A stretch of DNA of 64,000 bases, taken from the NCBI GenBank assembly GCA_947573485.1, contig CANPGB010000012.1, forward strand, positions 20,127-84,126, read 5' to 3'. The stretch comes from an uncultured Porphyromonadaceae bacterium (GTDB lineage: Bacteria > Bacteroidota > Bacteroidia > Bacteroidales > Muribaculaceae). Below are positions 34,075 to 43,367 of this stretch, piece by piece (within the stretch, counting starts at the first letter, position 1; each line of letters opens with the position of its first letter). Position numbers and translations under genes: made by a program. The notes under the pieces are model-generated. The model had not been told where the DNA came from and did no database searches. It worked only from the letters and a program-made list of their open reading frames with translations.

Positions 34075-35448
34075 ATGAAAAAATACACAATTATAGCAAG
34101 CGGCGCCCTGGGCGTAATGGCTGCGGCCTGCAACGGTGCCGGAGCCGACGGCAATTCGGCGCCTGCATGGCTGGAGACCGACAGCGTGGCTGCCATAGAG
34201 GCCCGTATCGCAGCCGATTTCACCCTATCGCGCGAAGAGCTCGCCGAGCGCCTTTCCGAAAAATATGAAGGAATACAGGCCTCAGATCTCGACAGCCTCA
34301 CAGCGCGCCACTACCTCGAAGCCAAAATAATTGACGGCGAGCTGCGTTTCCACCGCAAGGCGCCGGGCAATTTCGGGCTGCTTGACCCGCGTTTCAACGG
34401 CGGCACCCCTCCCCGCGGAGCCCGTGCGAGTGCGGCGCGAATCAGCTATGTCGATTCAGTACTCGCCTGGCGGCGCGGCACAATGCCCGACGGCGGCGCC
34501 CATGAGGTGACCTACAGCTTCACCGTTGATGTGCCTTACCACAAGGCCATTGCGGGTGATACCCTGCGTGTGTGGATGCCTCTGCCTGTTGAGAGTGCCC
34601 GTCAGTACGGCGTTGAGATTCTCCGCTCGACACCCGCGCACTACATTACCTCCGACGGCCGTTCTGAGCACAACACCATATATTTCGAGGGTCCGGCTCC
34701 GGCAGCAAAGGGCGATACCGCCCGCTTTGGCTATACGGCTCGCTTCGTAACTACGGGCGCTTATGTCTCTGCCGCCGATATAGAGCGCTCGCTTGAGCCT
34801 TACGACCGTACTTCCCCCGACTACGAGCGTTATACCCGGCTGCCCGATGGCCCCCATATTGTGCGCCTCGACTCACTCGCAAGCGTTATTGTGGGAAAGG
34901 AGACCAATCCCTTCCGCCAGAGCGAGCTTGTGTATGACTATATCATCAACCGCTTCCCCTGGGCAGGGGCCCGCGAGTACAGCACACTCAGCTGTATTCC
35001 CGAGTATGTGCAGCGCGAGGGGCATGGCGATTGCGGCCAGGTGTCGCTCCTATATATATCGCTCATGCGTACCTTAGGCGTGCCCGCGCGCTGGGAAAGC
35101 GGCTGGATGCTTCACCCGGGCGAAAAGAACCTCCACGACTGGGCTGAAGTCTACTTTGAAGGCGTAGGCTGGCTGCCCGTCGATGTGTCGTTTGGCCGTT
35201 ATACGGGTGCTTCCGACCCCGAGGCGCGCACCTTCTACTCACACGGTATCGATGCCCACCGTTTTGCCACAAACCGCGGAGTCGGCGACACGCTTTATCC
35301 GCCCAAACGTTTTGTGCGTTCCGAAACCGTCGACTTCCAGCTCGGCGAGGTGGAGACCGCGAAGGGTAACCTCTATTATCCGGCATGGGATAGCCACATG
35401 GAACTCATTGAAGTAAAACCTGTAGAAACTGTAAAATGTCGCAACTGA
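34075..35448 (+). CDS. transglutaminase-like lipoprotein
   Basis: A 457-residue exported protein with a lipobox-like MAAAC (Cys19). A transglutaminase-like cysteine protease core lies at about 270-375: Cys320 in GHGDCGQVS, His354 in NLHDWAEVYF and Asp370 in WLPVD. In operons with an NlpC/P60 enzyme and an Ala-Glu epimerase such proteins are thought to work on murein peptides. I chose the ATG at 34075 from the promoter position. It overlaps the NlpC/P60 gene by 13 nt. Confidence 0.85.
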   Translation: MKKYTIIASGALGVMAAACNGAGADGNSAPAWLETDSVAAIEARIAADFTLSREELAERLSEKYEGIQASDLDSLTARHYLEAKIIDGELRFHRKAPGNFGLLDPRFNGGTPPRGARASAARISYVDSVLAWRRGTMPDGGAHEVTYSFTVDVPYHKAIAGDTLRVWMPLPVESARQYGVEILRSTPAHYITSDGRSEHNTIYFEGPAPAAKGDTARFGYTARFVTTGAYVSAADIERSLEPYDRTSPDYERYTRLPDGPHIVRLDSLASVIVGKETNPFRQSELVYDYIINRFPWAGAREYSTLSCIPEYVQREGHGDCGQVSLLYISLMRTLGVPARWESGWMLHPGEKNLHDWAEVYFEGVGWLPVDVSFGRYTGASDPEARTFYSHGIDAHRFATNRGVGDTLYPPKRFVRSETVDFQLGEVETAKGNLYYPAWDSHMELIEVKPVETVKCRN

Positions 35449-36617
35449 AAAATATAATATCATTCGCCCTCATCGCAGGAATTGCGGTGAGCGGCGCCGC
35501 ACAATCGTCGCAAGGGCAGCTTTCGGCAGCTCAGCAAGCTATAGAGAACGCCCGCAAGGCCACAGCCCCCGACGCCCGCCAGACTGTGTTTGAAATAAAG
35601 GCATATAACGATAACGACGGCCGCCTCGTGGTGGGAGGAGCCACCTCCGACAGCATTGCCCGCCGGGCTGTTGCTGAAGCGCTCGCCGAAGCCGGAGTCG
35701 ACTATGCCGACAGCATACGCCTCTATCCTTACGACCGCTGGGCACAGACCCGCATAAGCGCGGCCTCGCACCGCGGAGAAGGGCGCCACGCCGCCGAAAT
35801 GGTCACGCAGAGTGTGCTCGGCACACCGCTGCGCCTGCTTGAGAAAGGCAAGGAGTGGTGGCGCGTGCAGACCCCCGACGGCTACATTGCCTATGTACCC
35901 TCGACCTCTGTGGTGGAAAAGACCGACGAAGAGATGCGCCATTGGCGTGAGAGCCGCCGCTTTATTGTTACGGCGCCTTACCAGATACGTGCGTACTATA
36001 CTCCCACTGCAAAGGGCCTGCGCGACGTTGTCACCGACCTCGTCAACGGCTGCATAGTGACTGCCGCCGGTGGGGCTCCCAAGGTAGAGCAGGGTATGCT
36101 CAATATCGAATTGCCCGACGGTCGCACCGGATACGTCGATATCAACGACGTGACGCCAATTGAGCAATGGGCGGCGCAGAATTTCGATGCCGACCGCATC
36201 CTCGATATCGCCTACAGCATGGAAGGTACCCCTTACCTCTGGGGCGGAACATCGACGAAAGCCATTGACTGCAGCGGCCTGGCCAAAGTCAGCTACTTCG
36301 CCAACGGCATAATTCTTATGCGCGATGCCTCGCAGCAGGCATTGACCGGCACCCGCATTAACGCCTCAGACTGGCGTACTTGCCGCGCGGGCGACCTCCT
36401 CTTTTTCGGGAATGCCCGCACGGGCAAGGTTACCCACGTGGCTATCTATGACCGCAACGGTAACTACGTTCACTCGTCGGGCCGCGTTAAGCGCAACAGC
36501 GTGGACCCCGAGTCGGAGTCTTATCTCACTACACCTTTCCTGCATGCGGTGCGTATCGCAGGAAATGAGGAAACTCCCGGTATAATACGCGCCCGCAACC
36601 ACCCCTGGTTCTTCTAA
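35436..36617 (+). CDS. NlpC/P60 (C40) peptidase with SH3-like domains
   Basis: A 393-residue exported protein with a signal peptide (IISFALIAGIAVSGAAQ). Two SH3-like domains (about 118-240; LLEKGKEWWRVQTPDGYIAYVPS is one) precede the NlpC/P60 domain at about 250-393, with Cys279 in AIDCSGL, His334 in THVAIY and His346. Such enzymes cut the D-Glu to diamino-acid bond in stem peptides and release L-Ala-D-Glu, the substrate of the next gene's product. Confidence 0.92.
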   Translation: MSQLKNIISFALIAGIAVSGAAQSSQGQLSAAQQAIENARKATAPDARQTVFEIKAYNDNDGRLVVGGATSDSIARRAVAEALAEAGVDYADSIRLYPYDRWAQTRISAASHRGEGRHAAEMVTQSVLGTPLRLLEKGKEWWRVQTPDGYIAYVPSTSVVEKTDEEMRHWRESRRFIVTAPYQIRAYYTPTAKGLRDVVTDLVNGCIVTAAGGAPKVEQGMLNIELPDGRTGYVDINDVTPIEQWAAQNFDADRILDIAYSMEGTPYLWGGTSTKAIDCSGLAKVSYFANGIILMRDASQQALTGTRINASDWRTCRAGDLLFFGNARTGKVTHVAIYDRNGNYVHSSGRVKRNSVDPESESYLTTPFLHAVRIAGNEETPGIIRARNHPWFF

Positions 36618-36653
36618 CAAATTACGTAACCTCTTACTCACTCATATAGATAT

Positions 36654-37787
36654 ATGAACAGACGCAACTTCCTCAAGGCCGGAGTCCTCGGTGCCATAGC
36701 CGTGGCTTCGCCGGTATCCATATCAGCTCTCGACAGTGCTACCCGACGCACTACCCGCAGCGGGAGACTCAACCTCTCGTTCGAGCCCTATGAACTGAAA
36801 CTGCGCCATGCCTTCAACCTCGCCCGCAGCCAGCGCACCACGACCCCCGATGTTCAGGTGCAGATAGAAATCGACGGCATTACAGGTTATGGCGAGGCTT
36901 CGATGCCTCCCTACCTCGGCGAGAGTGTGGCATCTGTCACCGATTTCCTCGGCAAACTTGACCTCGGGCAGTTCAACGACCCCTTCCGCATCGAAGACAT
37001 ACACGAATATATGGAGAGCGTGGCTCCCAACAACCGCGCCGCAAAGGCTGCCGTAGACATTGCCCTGCACGACCTTACAGGCAAAATCATGGGTCAGCCG
37101 TGGTATAAGATCTGGGGTCTCAACCCCGAGCGCACGCCCAACACATCGTTCACCATAAGCTATGACGCCGACCCCGCCGAAATGAAAAAGAAAATCGAGG
37201 AGACGGCACCATATAAAGTTATAAAGGTGAAAATGGGCGTCGGTCACGATAAAGAGACCGTTGAGGCTTTCCGCCGCTATTCCGATGCCCCCATATGCGT
37301 GGATGCGAACCAGGGCTGGAACGACCGCGAGAAAGCCCTCGAGATGTGCCACTGGCTTGCCGAGCGCAACTGCCTCTTTGTAGAGCAGCCAATGGATAAA
37401 GCCGCTCTCGACGACACCGCATGGCTCCGCGAGCGCTCGCCGCTGCCCATTATCGCCGACGAATTTCTGCAACGCCTCCCCGACGTGAAACGCGCTGCCC
37501 AGGCGTACGACGGCATCAACATCAAGCTCATGAAGAGCACAGGCATGCACGAAGCCTACCAAATGGCGACCCTGGCCCGCGCTTTGGGCATGAAGGTAAT
37601 GCTCGGCTGCATGACCGAAACCTCTTGCGCTGTGTCTGCCGCCGCGCAGCTTTCGCCATTGGCCGATTGGGCTGACCTCGACGGCAACCTCCTGATAGCA
37701 AACGATATTTTCGACGGTATGAAAATCGTCGACGGTAAAATAACACTTCCCGACCGACCCGGTATCGGTGTGGTGAAGAACGCATAA
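36654..37787 (+). CDS. L-Ala-D/L-Glu (dipeptide) epimerase with Tat-type signal
   Basis: A 377-residue enolase-superfamily protein. Catalytic residues: K191/K193 (KVKMG), metal ligands D217, E244 and D269, and K291. The KVKMG and D-x-N set fits the dipeptide epimerase group, which converts L-Ala-D-Glu from murein to L-Ala-L-Glu. The N-terminus carries a twin-arginine-like NRRNFLKAG signal, so the enzyme may be exported folded. It lies 36 nt after the NlpC/P60 gene and 11 nt before the glutamine-synthetase-like gene. Confidence 0.88.
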   Translation: MNRRNFLKAGVLGAIAVASPVSISALDSATRRTTRSGRLNLSFEPYELKLRHAFNLARSQRTTTPDVQVQIEIDGITGYGEASMPPYLGESVASVTDFLGKLDLGQFNDPFRIEDIHEYMESVAPNNRAAKAAVDIALHDLTGKIMGQPWYKIWGLNPERTPNTSFTISYDADPAEMKKKIEETAPYKVIKVKMGVGHDKETVEAFRRYSDAPICVDANQGWNDREKALEMCHWLAERNCLFVEQPMDKAALDDTAWLRERSPLPIIADEFLQRLPDVKRAAQAYDGINIKLMKSTGMHEAYQMATLARALGMKVMLGCMTETSCAVSAAAQLSPLADWADLDGNLLIANDIFDGMKIVDGKITLPDRPGIGVVKNA

Positions 37788-37798
37788 ACTCATCTACC

Positions 37799-39316
37799 AT
37801 GCAAGACAGAACTATTGAAATGAATAAGAACGACGTGGTGTCGTTCCTCAAGAAAGCTCCTGCCGACTTTACAATGGCCGACATCATCCGCTATATCTCC
37901 GAAACGGGAATAGAGATGATAAACTTCATGTATCCCGCAGCCGACGGCCGACTTAAAACCCTCAATTTCATAATCAACGATCTCGCTTACCTCGAGACTA
38001 TACTTACAAAGGGCGAGCGCGTCGACGGCTCTTCGCTCTTCCCCTTCATCAGCGCCGGAAGCTCCGACCTCTATGTGATACCCCGCTTCCGCACGGCTTT
38101 CCGCGATCCCTTTGCCGAGATTCCCACGCTCACCATGCTGTGCTCGTTCTTCGATTTCGAAGGAAAGCCGCTCGAGAGCGCTCCTGAACACACTCTTGCC
38201 AAGGCCTGTGATGTGTTCACTGAGAAAACAGGGCTCGTATTTCACGCCATGGGTGAGCTTGAATATTACGTTATAGCTCCCGACCCCGGCACCTTCCCCG
38301 CCACCGACCAGCGCGGTTACCACGAGTCGGCGCCTTTCGCCAAATTCAACGACTTCCGTACCAAGTGCATGAGCTACATTGCACAGACCGGCGGCAAGAT
38401 TAAATACGGGCACTCGGAGGTGGGCAACTTCACCCTCGACGGCATGATTTACGAGCAGAACGAGATAGAGTTCCTGCCCGTCGACGCCCGCGATGCCGCC
38501 GACCAGCTCATGCTTGCCAAGTGGGTTATACGTAACCTCGCCGCAAAACAAGGCCTCGACATCTCCTTCGCTCCCAAGATTACCGTGGGCAAAGCCGGTT
38601 CGGGTCTGCACATACACATGCGCCTGATGCGCCCCGACGGCAGCAGCGCCATGCTCGCTCCCGACGGCCGTCGCCTGAGCGACGACGCTCTCCGCGCCAT
38701 TGCCGGTATCATGGTTCTCGCCCCCGCGATTACCGCTTTCGGCAACACCAACCCCACCTCCTACTTCCGCCTCGTGCCGCACCAGGAAGCTCCCACAAAC
38801 ATCTGCTGGGGCGACCGCAACCGCTCGGTGCTCGTGCGTGTGCCCCTTGGCTGGACCGCCGGTACCGACATGTGCGCCATTGCCAACGGGGCAGCTGCGT
38901 GCAATGTGGAGCCTTCGGCTGAATACGCTGCCAAACAGACCTTTGAAATCCGTTCCGCCGACGGTACTGCCGACATCTACCAGCTTCTTGCCGGGCTGGC
39001 CGTTGCCGTACGCCATGGCTTCGAGATGCCCGATGCCCTTGAGACTGCCGCCCGCTACTATGTTGACGTTGACATACACCGCCCCGAGAACGCCGCCCGC
39101 CTGGCCGCCCTTCCCTCGCTGCCCGTCAACTGCCTCGCATCGGCAGAGTGCCTCAAGGAAGCGGCTCCCATATTCGAGGAGTACGGAGTATTCTCGGCAG
39201 CAATGCTCAAAGGTATAGAGGAGCGTCTCCGCCACCACGACCATGAGCGCGCCGCCAAAGCCCTCGGCGACCCCGAGCTCATGCTCGCCATAGTCAAGGA
39301 GCACTTCCACTGCTGA
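37799..39316 (+). CDS. glutamine synthetase-family protein (divergent GSI-like)
   Basis: A 505-residue protein with the glutamine synthetase fold. Conserved parts: ELEYYVI and EQNEIEF (metal ligands), GSGLHIHM (ATP/metal), SYFRLVPHQEAPTNICWGDRNRS (substrate and ATP). The C-terminal RFPDPxANPY signature of classical GlnA is replaced by EIRSADGTADIY, and the adenylylation-site region is not recognisable. Either a GlnA variant or a gamma-glutamyl ligase using another amine. It is 11 nt after the epimerase, so probably cotranscribed; a strong terminator follows. Confidence 0.8.
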   Translation: MQDRTIEMNKNDVVSFLKKAPADFTMADIIRYISETGIEMINFMYPAADGRLKTLNFIINDLAYLETILTKGERVDGSSLFPFISAGSSDLYVIPRFRTAFRDPFAEIPTLTMLCSFFDFEGKPLESAPEHTLAKACDVFTEKTGLVFHAMGELEYYVIAPDPGTFPATDQRGYHESAPFAKFNDFRTKCMSYIAQTGGKIKYGHSEVGNFTLDGMIYEQNEIEFLPVDARDAADQLMLAKWVIRNLAAKQGLDISFAPKITVGKAGSGLHIHMRLMRPDGSSAMLAPDGRRLSDDALRAIAGIMVLAPAITAFGNTNPTSYFRLVPHQEAPTNICWGDRNRSVLVRVPLGWTAGTDMCAIANGAAACNVEPSAEYAAKQTFEIRSADGTADIYQLLAGLAVAVRHGFEMPDALETAARYYVDVDIHRPENAARLAALPSLPVNCLASAECLKEAAPIFEEYGVFSAAMLKGIEERLRHHDHERAAKALGDPELMLAIVKEHFHC

Positions 39317-39330
39317 TAACCGTTTTTACC

Positions 39331-39380
39331 GCACTTTCGTCCCCGTGCCGCAGTTGTGGCACGGGCGAAAGTGCTTTTTT
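39331..39380 (+). terminator. intrinsic terminator after glutamine synthetase-like gene
   Basis: Left arm 39331-39349 and right arm 39358-39374 pair (17 bp with a 2-nt bulge), followed by TTTTTT. It ends the operon that starts at 34075. Confidence 0.85.
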
Positions 39381-39423
39381 GTGGTCAGAAAAGCCCGACA
39401 CCGTAAAAAAACAGGCCAAAGTA

Positions 39424-39454
39424 TTGACAAAGGCCTCTGAATGTGTTAAATTTG
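39424..39454 (+). promoter_or_regulatory. promoter of the ftsX operon
   Basis: TTG at 39424-39426, a 20-nt spacer and TAAATTTG at 39447-39454. A GCGCAC-GT-GTGCGC inverted repeat at 39475-39488 lies in the leader just before the ATG at 39501. Confidence 0.65.
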
Positions 39455-39500
39455 CACGAAATTAGGTAAGTAACGCGCACGTGTGCGCAATTTCACCCTC

Positions 39501-40376
39501 ATGGCAGACCGTAAGTCACGCAGAATATCAACCCTTGGCTCCCGCCTCAGCTCCCTGGCGAGTGTGGCTCTTGTCCTTATCCTTATTGGAGTGGCCGCTC
39601 TGACAGGCATCGCCGGCCGCAACCTTACCGACGAGGTGCGCCGTCACCTCGGCTTTACCGTAAAAATGGAGCGTGACTGCCCGTCGCGCGACATCGACCG
39701 CCTCAAGAAAGCTCTTCTCGAGTCGGGTGCTGTCGATGTTCTCACCTTCAATTCAGCCGACGACATCCTTGCAGCCGAGAGCGCGTACCTCGGAGAGGAT
39801 ATAATAAGCATTATCGACGAGAACCCCTACAGCGCCGAGCTCGATGTGCGCGTGCGTCCGGCTTATTCCACTCCCGACAGTATCGCTGCTCTTGTAGAGC
39901 GTTACGGCCGGGCCCAAGGTGTGGCCGAAGTGATTACCGAGAGCGCCGTCATAGAGGGCGTCGACGCCACACTCAAACGCGTGGGTCTCGTGCTCGTTGC
40001 CGTTGCCGCCGTGCTCCTTGCGGTGTCGGTGGCTCTCATCCACAACACAATAAGCCTTTCGATTTACGCCCGCAGGTTCGTGATTCACACCATGAAACTT
40101 GTAGGCGCTACGGGTGCGTTTATCCGGCGCCCCTTTATCCGTGCCGCCATTGCCGGGGGTGCGTGCGCCGGTCTGGTGGCCTCGGCTGTGCTCTGTGGTA
40201 TGAGAGTGTATGCAAGCACGCTTGACCCCCTCCTCGATGCCGCCCTTCCTTGGCTCGCCGTGGGGCTTACATGTGCCGCACTTGTGCTCCTCGGAGCGCT
40301 TATATGCGGCCTTACGGCAACATTTGCCACCAACAGATACCTCCGCTCGTCGTACGACAGCATGTTTTTGAAATAA
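39501..40376 (+). CDS. ftsX: cell division protein FtsX
   Basis: A 291-residue four-helix membrane protein: one N-terminal helix (LASVALVLILIGVAAL), a large periplasmic loop of about 130 residues, and three helices at the C-terminus. The loop start (LTDEVRRHLGFTVKMERDC) and end (SIYARRFVIHTMKLVGATGAFIRRPF) match FtsX, which with FtsE regulates cell-wall hydrolases at division. ATG at 39501 is preferred over a GTG at 39483. First gene of ftsX-DUF3098-uppP-truB-queA; ftsE is not adjacent. Confidence 0.9.
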   Translation: MADRKSRRISTLGSRLSSLASVALVLILIGVAALTGIAGRNLTDEVRRHLGFTVKMERDCPSRDIDRLKKALLESGAVDVLTFNSADDILAAESAYLGEDIISIIDENPYSAELDVRVRPAYSTPDSIAALVERYGRAQGVAEVITESAVIEGVDATLKRVGLVLVAVAAVLLAVSVALIHNTISLSIYARRFVIHTMKLVGATGAFIRRPFIRAAIAGGACAGLVASAVLCGMRVYASTLDPLLDAALPWLAVGLTCAALVLLGALICGLTATFATNRYLRSSYDSMFLK

Positions 40377-40400
40377 GATTGTTTTATAAAATATTACCAA

Positions 40401-40667
40401 ATGACTGAAACTCAGGAAAGCACGCAGGCTGTGCGCCCTATGCCTCTGCAGAAGGCCAACTTCGTGGCCATGGCTATAGCGGGCTTGCTCATTGTGGTCG
40501 GTTTTCTGCTGATGCTTGGCGGCAGCAGTACGGCCGACGAATTTAACCCCGACATTTTCAGCACCCGCCGCATTGTGGTAGGGCCTGCCATTGCGTTCAT
40601 TGGCTTCGTGGCCATGGCTATAGCCATTATCATCGACCCCAAGAAACTCCCCTTCGCCAAAAAGTAA
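40401..40667 (+). CDS. DUF3098 small membrane protein
   Basis: 88 residues with two membrane helices (about 22-42 and 58-78) and a connecting DEFNPDIFSTRRIVVGP segment that marks the DUF3098 family. It sits between ftsX and uppP, as is usual in Bacteroidetes, which suggests a link to the cell envelope. Function unknown. Confidence 0.88.
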   Translation: MTETQESTQAVRPMPLQKANFVAMAIAGLLIVVGFLLMLGGSSTADEFNPDIFSTRRIVVGPAIAFIGFVAMAIAIIIDPKKLPFAKK

Positions 40668-40688
40668 ACATTTGTATATCAGATTCCA

Positions 40689-41558
40689 ATGGATACATTA
40701 GACGCTCTCATACTCGGCATTGTCCAGGGCCTTGCCGAGTATCTCCCCATAAGCTCCTCGGGGCACCTCGAAATTTTCCGTGAGATTCTCGGCCTCAAAC
40801 TCTCGGGTGCCGAAAGCCTCCAGTTCGATGTCATGCTTCATGTGGCAACCGTTCTCTCCACGATAGTTATACTGTGGCGCGAGTTCCTGCCTCTGTGCAA
40901 GTCGTTCTTCACCTTCAAGCGCGACTCCAATTTCTACTACGTGTGCAAGATTCTCGTATCCTGTATTCCCATCGGCATCGTAGGTGTTTGCTTCAAGGAT
41001 ACTATCGTAACTTTCTTCGGCAAAGAGCTTACCCTTGTAGGCATTTGCCTGTGTTTCACGGCTCTGCTGCTGACTTTCTCCTACTATTTCCGCACCCGTC
41101 CGCTTGAGACCAGCCGCCTCACCGGCAAAGTATATCAGCCCCGCGACATCACTTTCCTCGATGCCTTCGTTATCGGCTGCGCCCAGGCCGTTGCCGTGCT
41201 CCCCGGCCTCTCGCGCTCAGGCACAACCATTGCCACCGGTATCCTTATCGGCGACAAGCGCGAGCAGGTAGCACAGTTCTCCTTCCTCATGGTTATCATC
41301 CCGATTCTCGGTGAGGCGCTCCTCGATGTAAAGAAAATGTTCGGAGTGGCGGCTGTCGGCGCCTCTGCAGGTGTCGCCGACCCCGCTATCGGCATTATTC
41401 CCATTATCGTAGGTTTCCTGGCTGCTTTCATTGTCGGCTGCCTTGCCTGCAAGTGGATGCTCTCGATAGTGAAGAAGGGCAAACTCGTGTGGTTCGCGGT
41501 CTACTGCCTTATCATCGGTCTCGTATGTATAGCCAAGGGCTACTTCAATCTTTTCTAA
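40689..41558 (+). CDS. uppP: undecaprenyl-diphosphate phosphatase
   Basis: A 289-residue polytopic membrane enzyme (BacA type) that recycles the lipid carrier for peptidoglycan synthesis and gives bacitracin resistance when abundant. Active-site motifs are visible: GLAEYLPISSSGHLEI at the N-terminus and PGLSRSGTTIATG in the second half. About eight hydrophobic segments. It lies 21 nt after DUF3098 and 4 nt before truB. Confidence 0.96.
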   Translation: MDTLDALILGIVQGLAEYLPISSSGHLEIFREILGLKLSGAESLQFDVMLHVATVLSTIVILWREFLPLCKSFFTFKRDSNFYYVCKILVSCIPIGIVGVCFKDTIVTFFGKELTLVGICLCFTALLLTFSYYFRTRPLETSRLTGKVYQPRDITFLDAFVIGCAQAVAVLPGLSRSGTTIATGILIGDKREQVAQFSFLMVIIPILGEALLDVKKMFGVAAVGASAGVADPAIGIIPIIVGFLAAFIVGCLACKWMLSIVKKGKLVWFAVYCLIIGLVCIAKGYFNLF

Positions 41559-41562
41559 GCTT

Positions 41563-42288
41563 ATGAATTTCATAGCAGGAGAAGTACTGTGTATCGACAA
41601 GCCTCTGGGCTGGACATCCTTCGACGCCGTAAAGCGTCTGAGGGGCTCGCTCACACGGCGCCTCGGTGTCAAGAAAATCAAGGTAGGGCACGCCGGCACT
41701 CTCGACCCTCTGGCAACGGGCGTCATGATTCTCTGCACGGGCAAGGCCACCAAAATGATAGAACACCTTCAGGCCGGAGTAAAGGAATATATAGCCACTA
41801 TTAGGCTCGGCGCAACCACTCCTTCTTTTGACCTTGAGACAGAGATTGACGCCACATACCCCACCGACCACATCACCCGTGAGCTTGTGGAGCGCACTCT
41901 CGAGCGCTTCAAAGGTCGCATCGAGCAGGTTCCCCCCGCTTTCTCGGCAATCAAAGTAGATGGCAAACGCGCTTACCATCTCGCACGCAAGGGCGTCGAT
42001 GTCGAGCTCAAGCCCAAAGTGCTCGTGATAGACGAAATCGAACTCCTCGACTACAGCCCCGAAGAGATAAAGGTGAGGGTAGTGTGCAGCAAAGGCACAT
42101 ATATCAGAGCTCTCGCCCGCGACATCGGGCAGGCTCTCGGCAGCGGTGGTCACCTCACGGCACTTCGCCGAACCCGTGTGGGCGATTACTCTATCGACAG
42201 CTGCCTCACGGTCGAGCAAGCTGCCGAGCTTATAAAAACAACAGAAATAGAAATGCCCGACGACGACAAGGCCGAGGGCGAGTCATAA
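41563..42288 (+). CDS. truB: tRNA pseudouridine(55) synthase
   Basis: A 241-residue enzyme making pseudouridine 55 in the T-loop. The N-terminal DKPLGWTSFDAVKRLR and catalytic VGHAGTLDPLATGV place the nucleophile at Asp48; the C-terminal CSKGTYIRALARDIGQALGSGGHLTALRRTRVG is also conserved. It follows uppP by 4 nt. Confidence 0.97.
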   Translation: MNFIAGEVLCIDKPLGWTSFDAVKRLRGSLTRRLGVKKIKVGHAGTLDPLATGVMILCTGKATKMIEHLQAGVKEYIATIRLGATTPSFDLETEIDATYPTDHITRELVERTLERFKGRIEQVPPAFSAIKVDGKRAYHLARKGVDVELKPKVLVIDEIELLDYSPEEIKVRVVCSKGTYIRALARDIGQALGSGGHLTALRRTRVGDYSIDSCLTVEQAAELIKTTEIEMPDDDKAEGES

Positions 42289-42314
42289 CCGCTAAATACC
42301 ATAACTTAACATAG

Positions 42315-43367
42315 ATGAAGCTTTCACAGTTTAAATTCAATCTCCCCGACGAACTCATAGCCTCTCATCCCACTCCCGAGCGTGATGAATGTCGCCTTAT
42401 GGTGGTAAACCGCAAATCGGGCGAAATAACGCATCATATCTTCAAGGATATACTTGATTATTTCAACGACGGCGACCTCATGGTGTTCAACGACACCCAG
42501 GTTTTCCCCGCTCTCCTCTATGGCAACAAAGAGAAGACCGGTGCCCGCATCGAAGTGTTCCTACTCCGCGAGCTCAACGCCGATAACAAACTGTGGGATG
42601 TGCTTGTAGAACCGGCCCGTAAAATACGCATTGGCAACAAGCTTTACTTCGGCGACGACGAATCGATGGTTGCCGAGGTGATAGACAACACCACCTCGCG
42701 CGGCCGCACCCTGCGCTTCCTCTACGATGGCTCGCACGAGCAGTTCAAGCAGGACCTCTTCGCCCTTGGCATGACTCCTCTGCCTCCCTATATCAATCGT
42801 GAGCCCGAGCCTTGCGATGCCACCGACTACCAGTGCATCTTTGCCGAGAAAGAGGGTGCCGTGGTAGCGCCTGCCGCCGGTCTGCACTTCTCGCGCACGC
42901 TGCTCACCCGCCTGCAGATAAAGGGCGTGAAGAAGGCATTCATCACCGTGCACAACGGCCTCGGCGCTTTCCGCGAGATTGATGTGGAAGACCTCACAAA
43001 GCACCGCATGGACTCCGAGCAGATGATTGCCACCCCCGAGCTTGTGGATACTGTAAACGCCACCCGCGACGCCGAACACCGCGTATGCTCGGTGGGCACA
43101 TCAGTGCTCCGCGCCATGGCTACAGCAGAAAGCATGGGCGGCCACATGAAAACATACGACGGCTGGACGAATAAGTTTATCTTCCCGCCCTACGATTTCA
43201 CCGTAGCCACCGACCTCATCACCAACTTCCATATGCCTTACTCCACAATGCTTATGCTTGTGGCTGCGTTCGGAGGTTACGACCTCGTTATGGAAGCCTA
43301 CAAGGAGGCCGTGAAAGAAGGTTACCGCTTCGGTTGCTACGGCGACGCGATGCTTATTCAGGGTTGA
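42315..43367 (+). CDS. queA: S-adenosylmethionine:tRNA ribosyltransferase-isomerase, paralogue 2
   Basis: A 350-residue QueA of standard length. Motifs: [85 protein letters not shown] and [20 protein letters not shown]. This copy, in the conserved ftsX-to-queA operon, is the likelier true QueA. It ends 14 nt inside the convergent TIGR02757 gene. Confidence 0.93.
   Translation: MKLSQFKFNLPDELIASHPTPERDECRLMVVNRKSGEITHHIFKDILDYFNDGDLMVFNDTQVFPALLYGNKEKTGARIEVFLLRELNADNKLWDVLVEPARKIRIGNKLYFGDDESMVAEVIDNTTSRGRTLRFLYDGSHEQFKQDLFALGMTPLPPYINREPEPCDATDYQCIFAEKEGAVVAPAAGLHFSRTLLTRLQIKGVKKAFITVHNGLGAFREIDVEDLTKHRMDSEQMIATPELVDTVNATRDAEHRVCSVGTSVLRAMATAESMGGHMKTYDGWTNKFIFPPYDFTVATDLITNFHMPYSTMLMLVAAFGGYDLVMEAYKEAVKEGYRFGCYGDAMLIQG

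Noticed and set aside
37790..39310. Open reading frame of about 506 codons opposite the glutamine-synthetase-like gene
   Set aside because: It mirrors the codon pattern of the real gene (GC-rich third positions give few stops in the reverse frame), has no family match, and the plus-strand protein has clear catalytic motifs.
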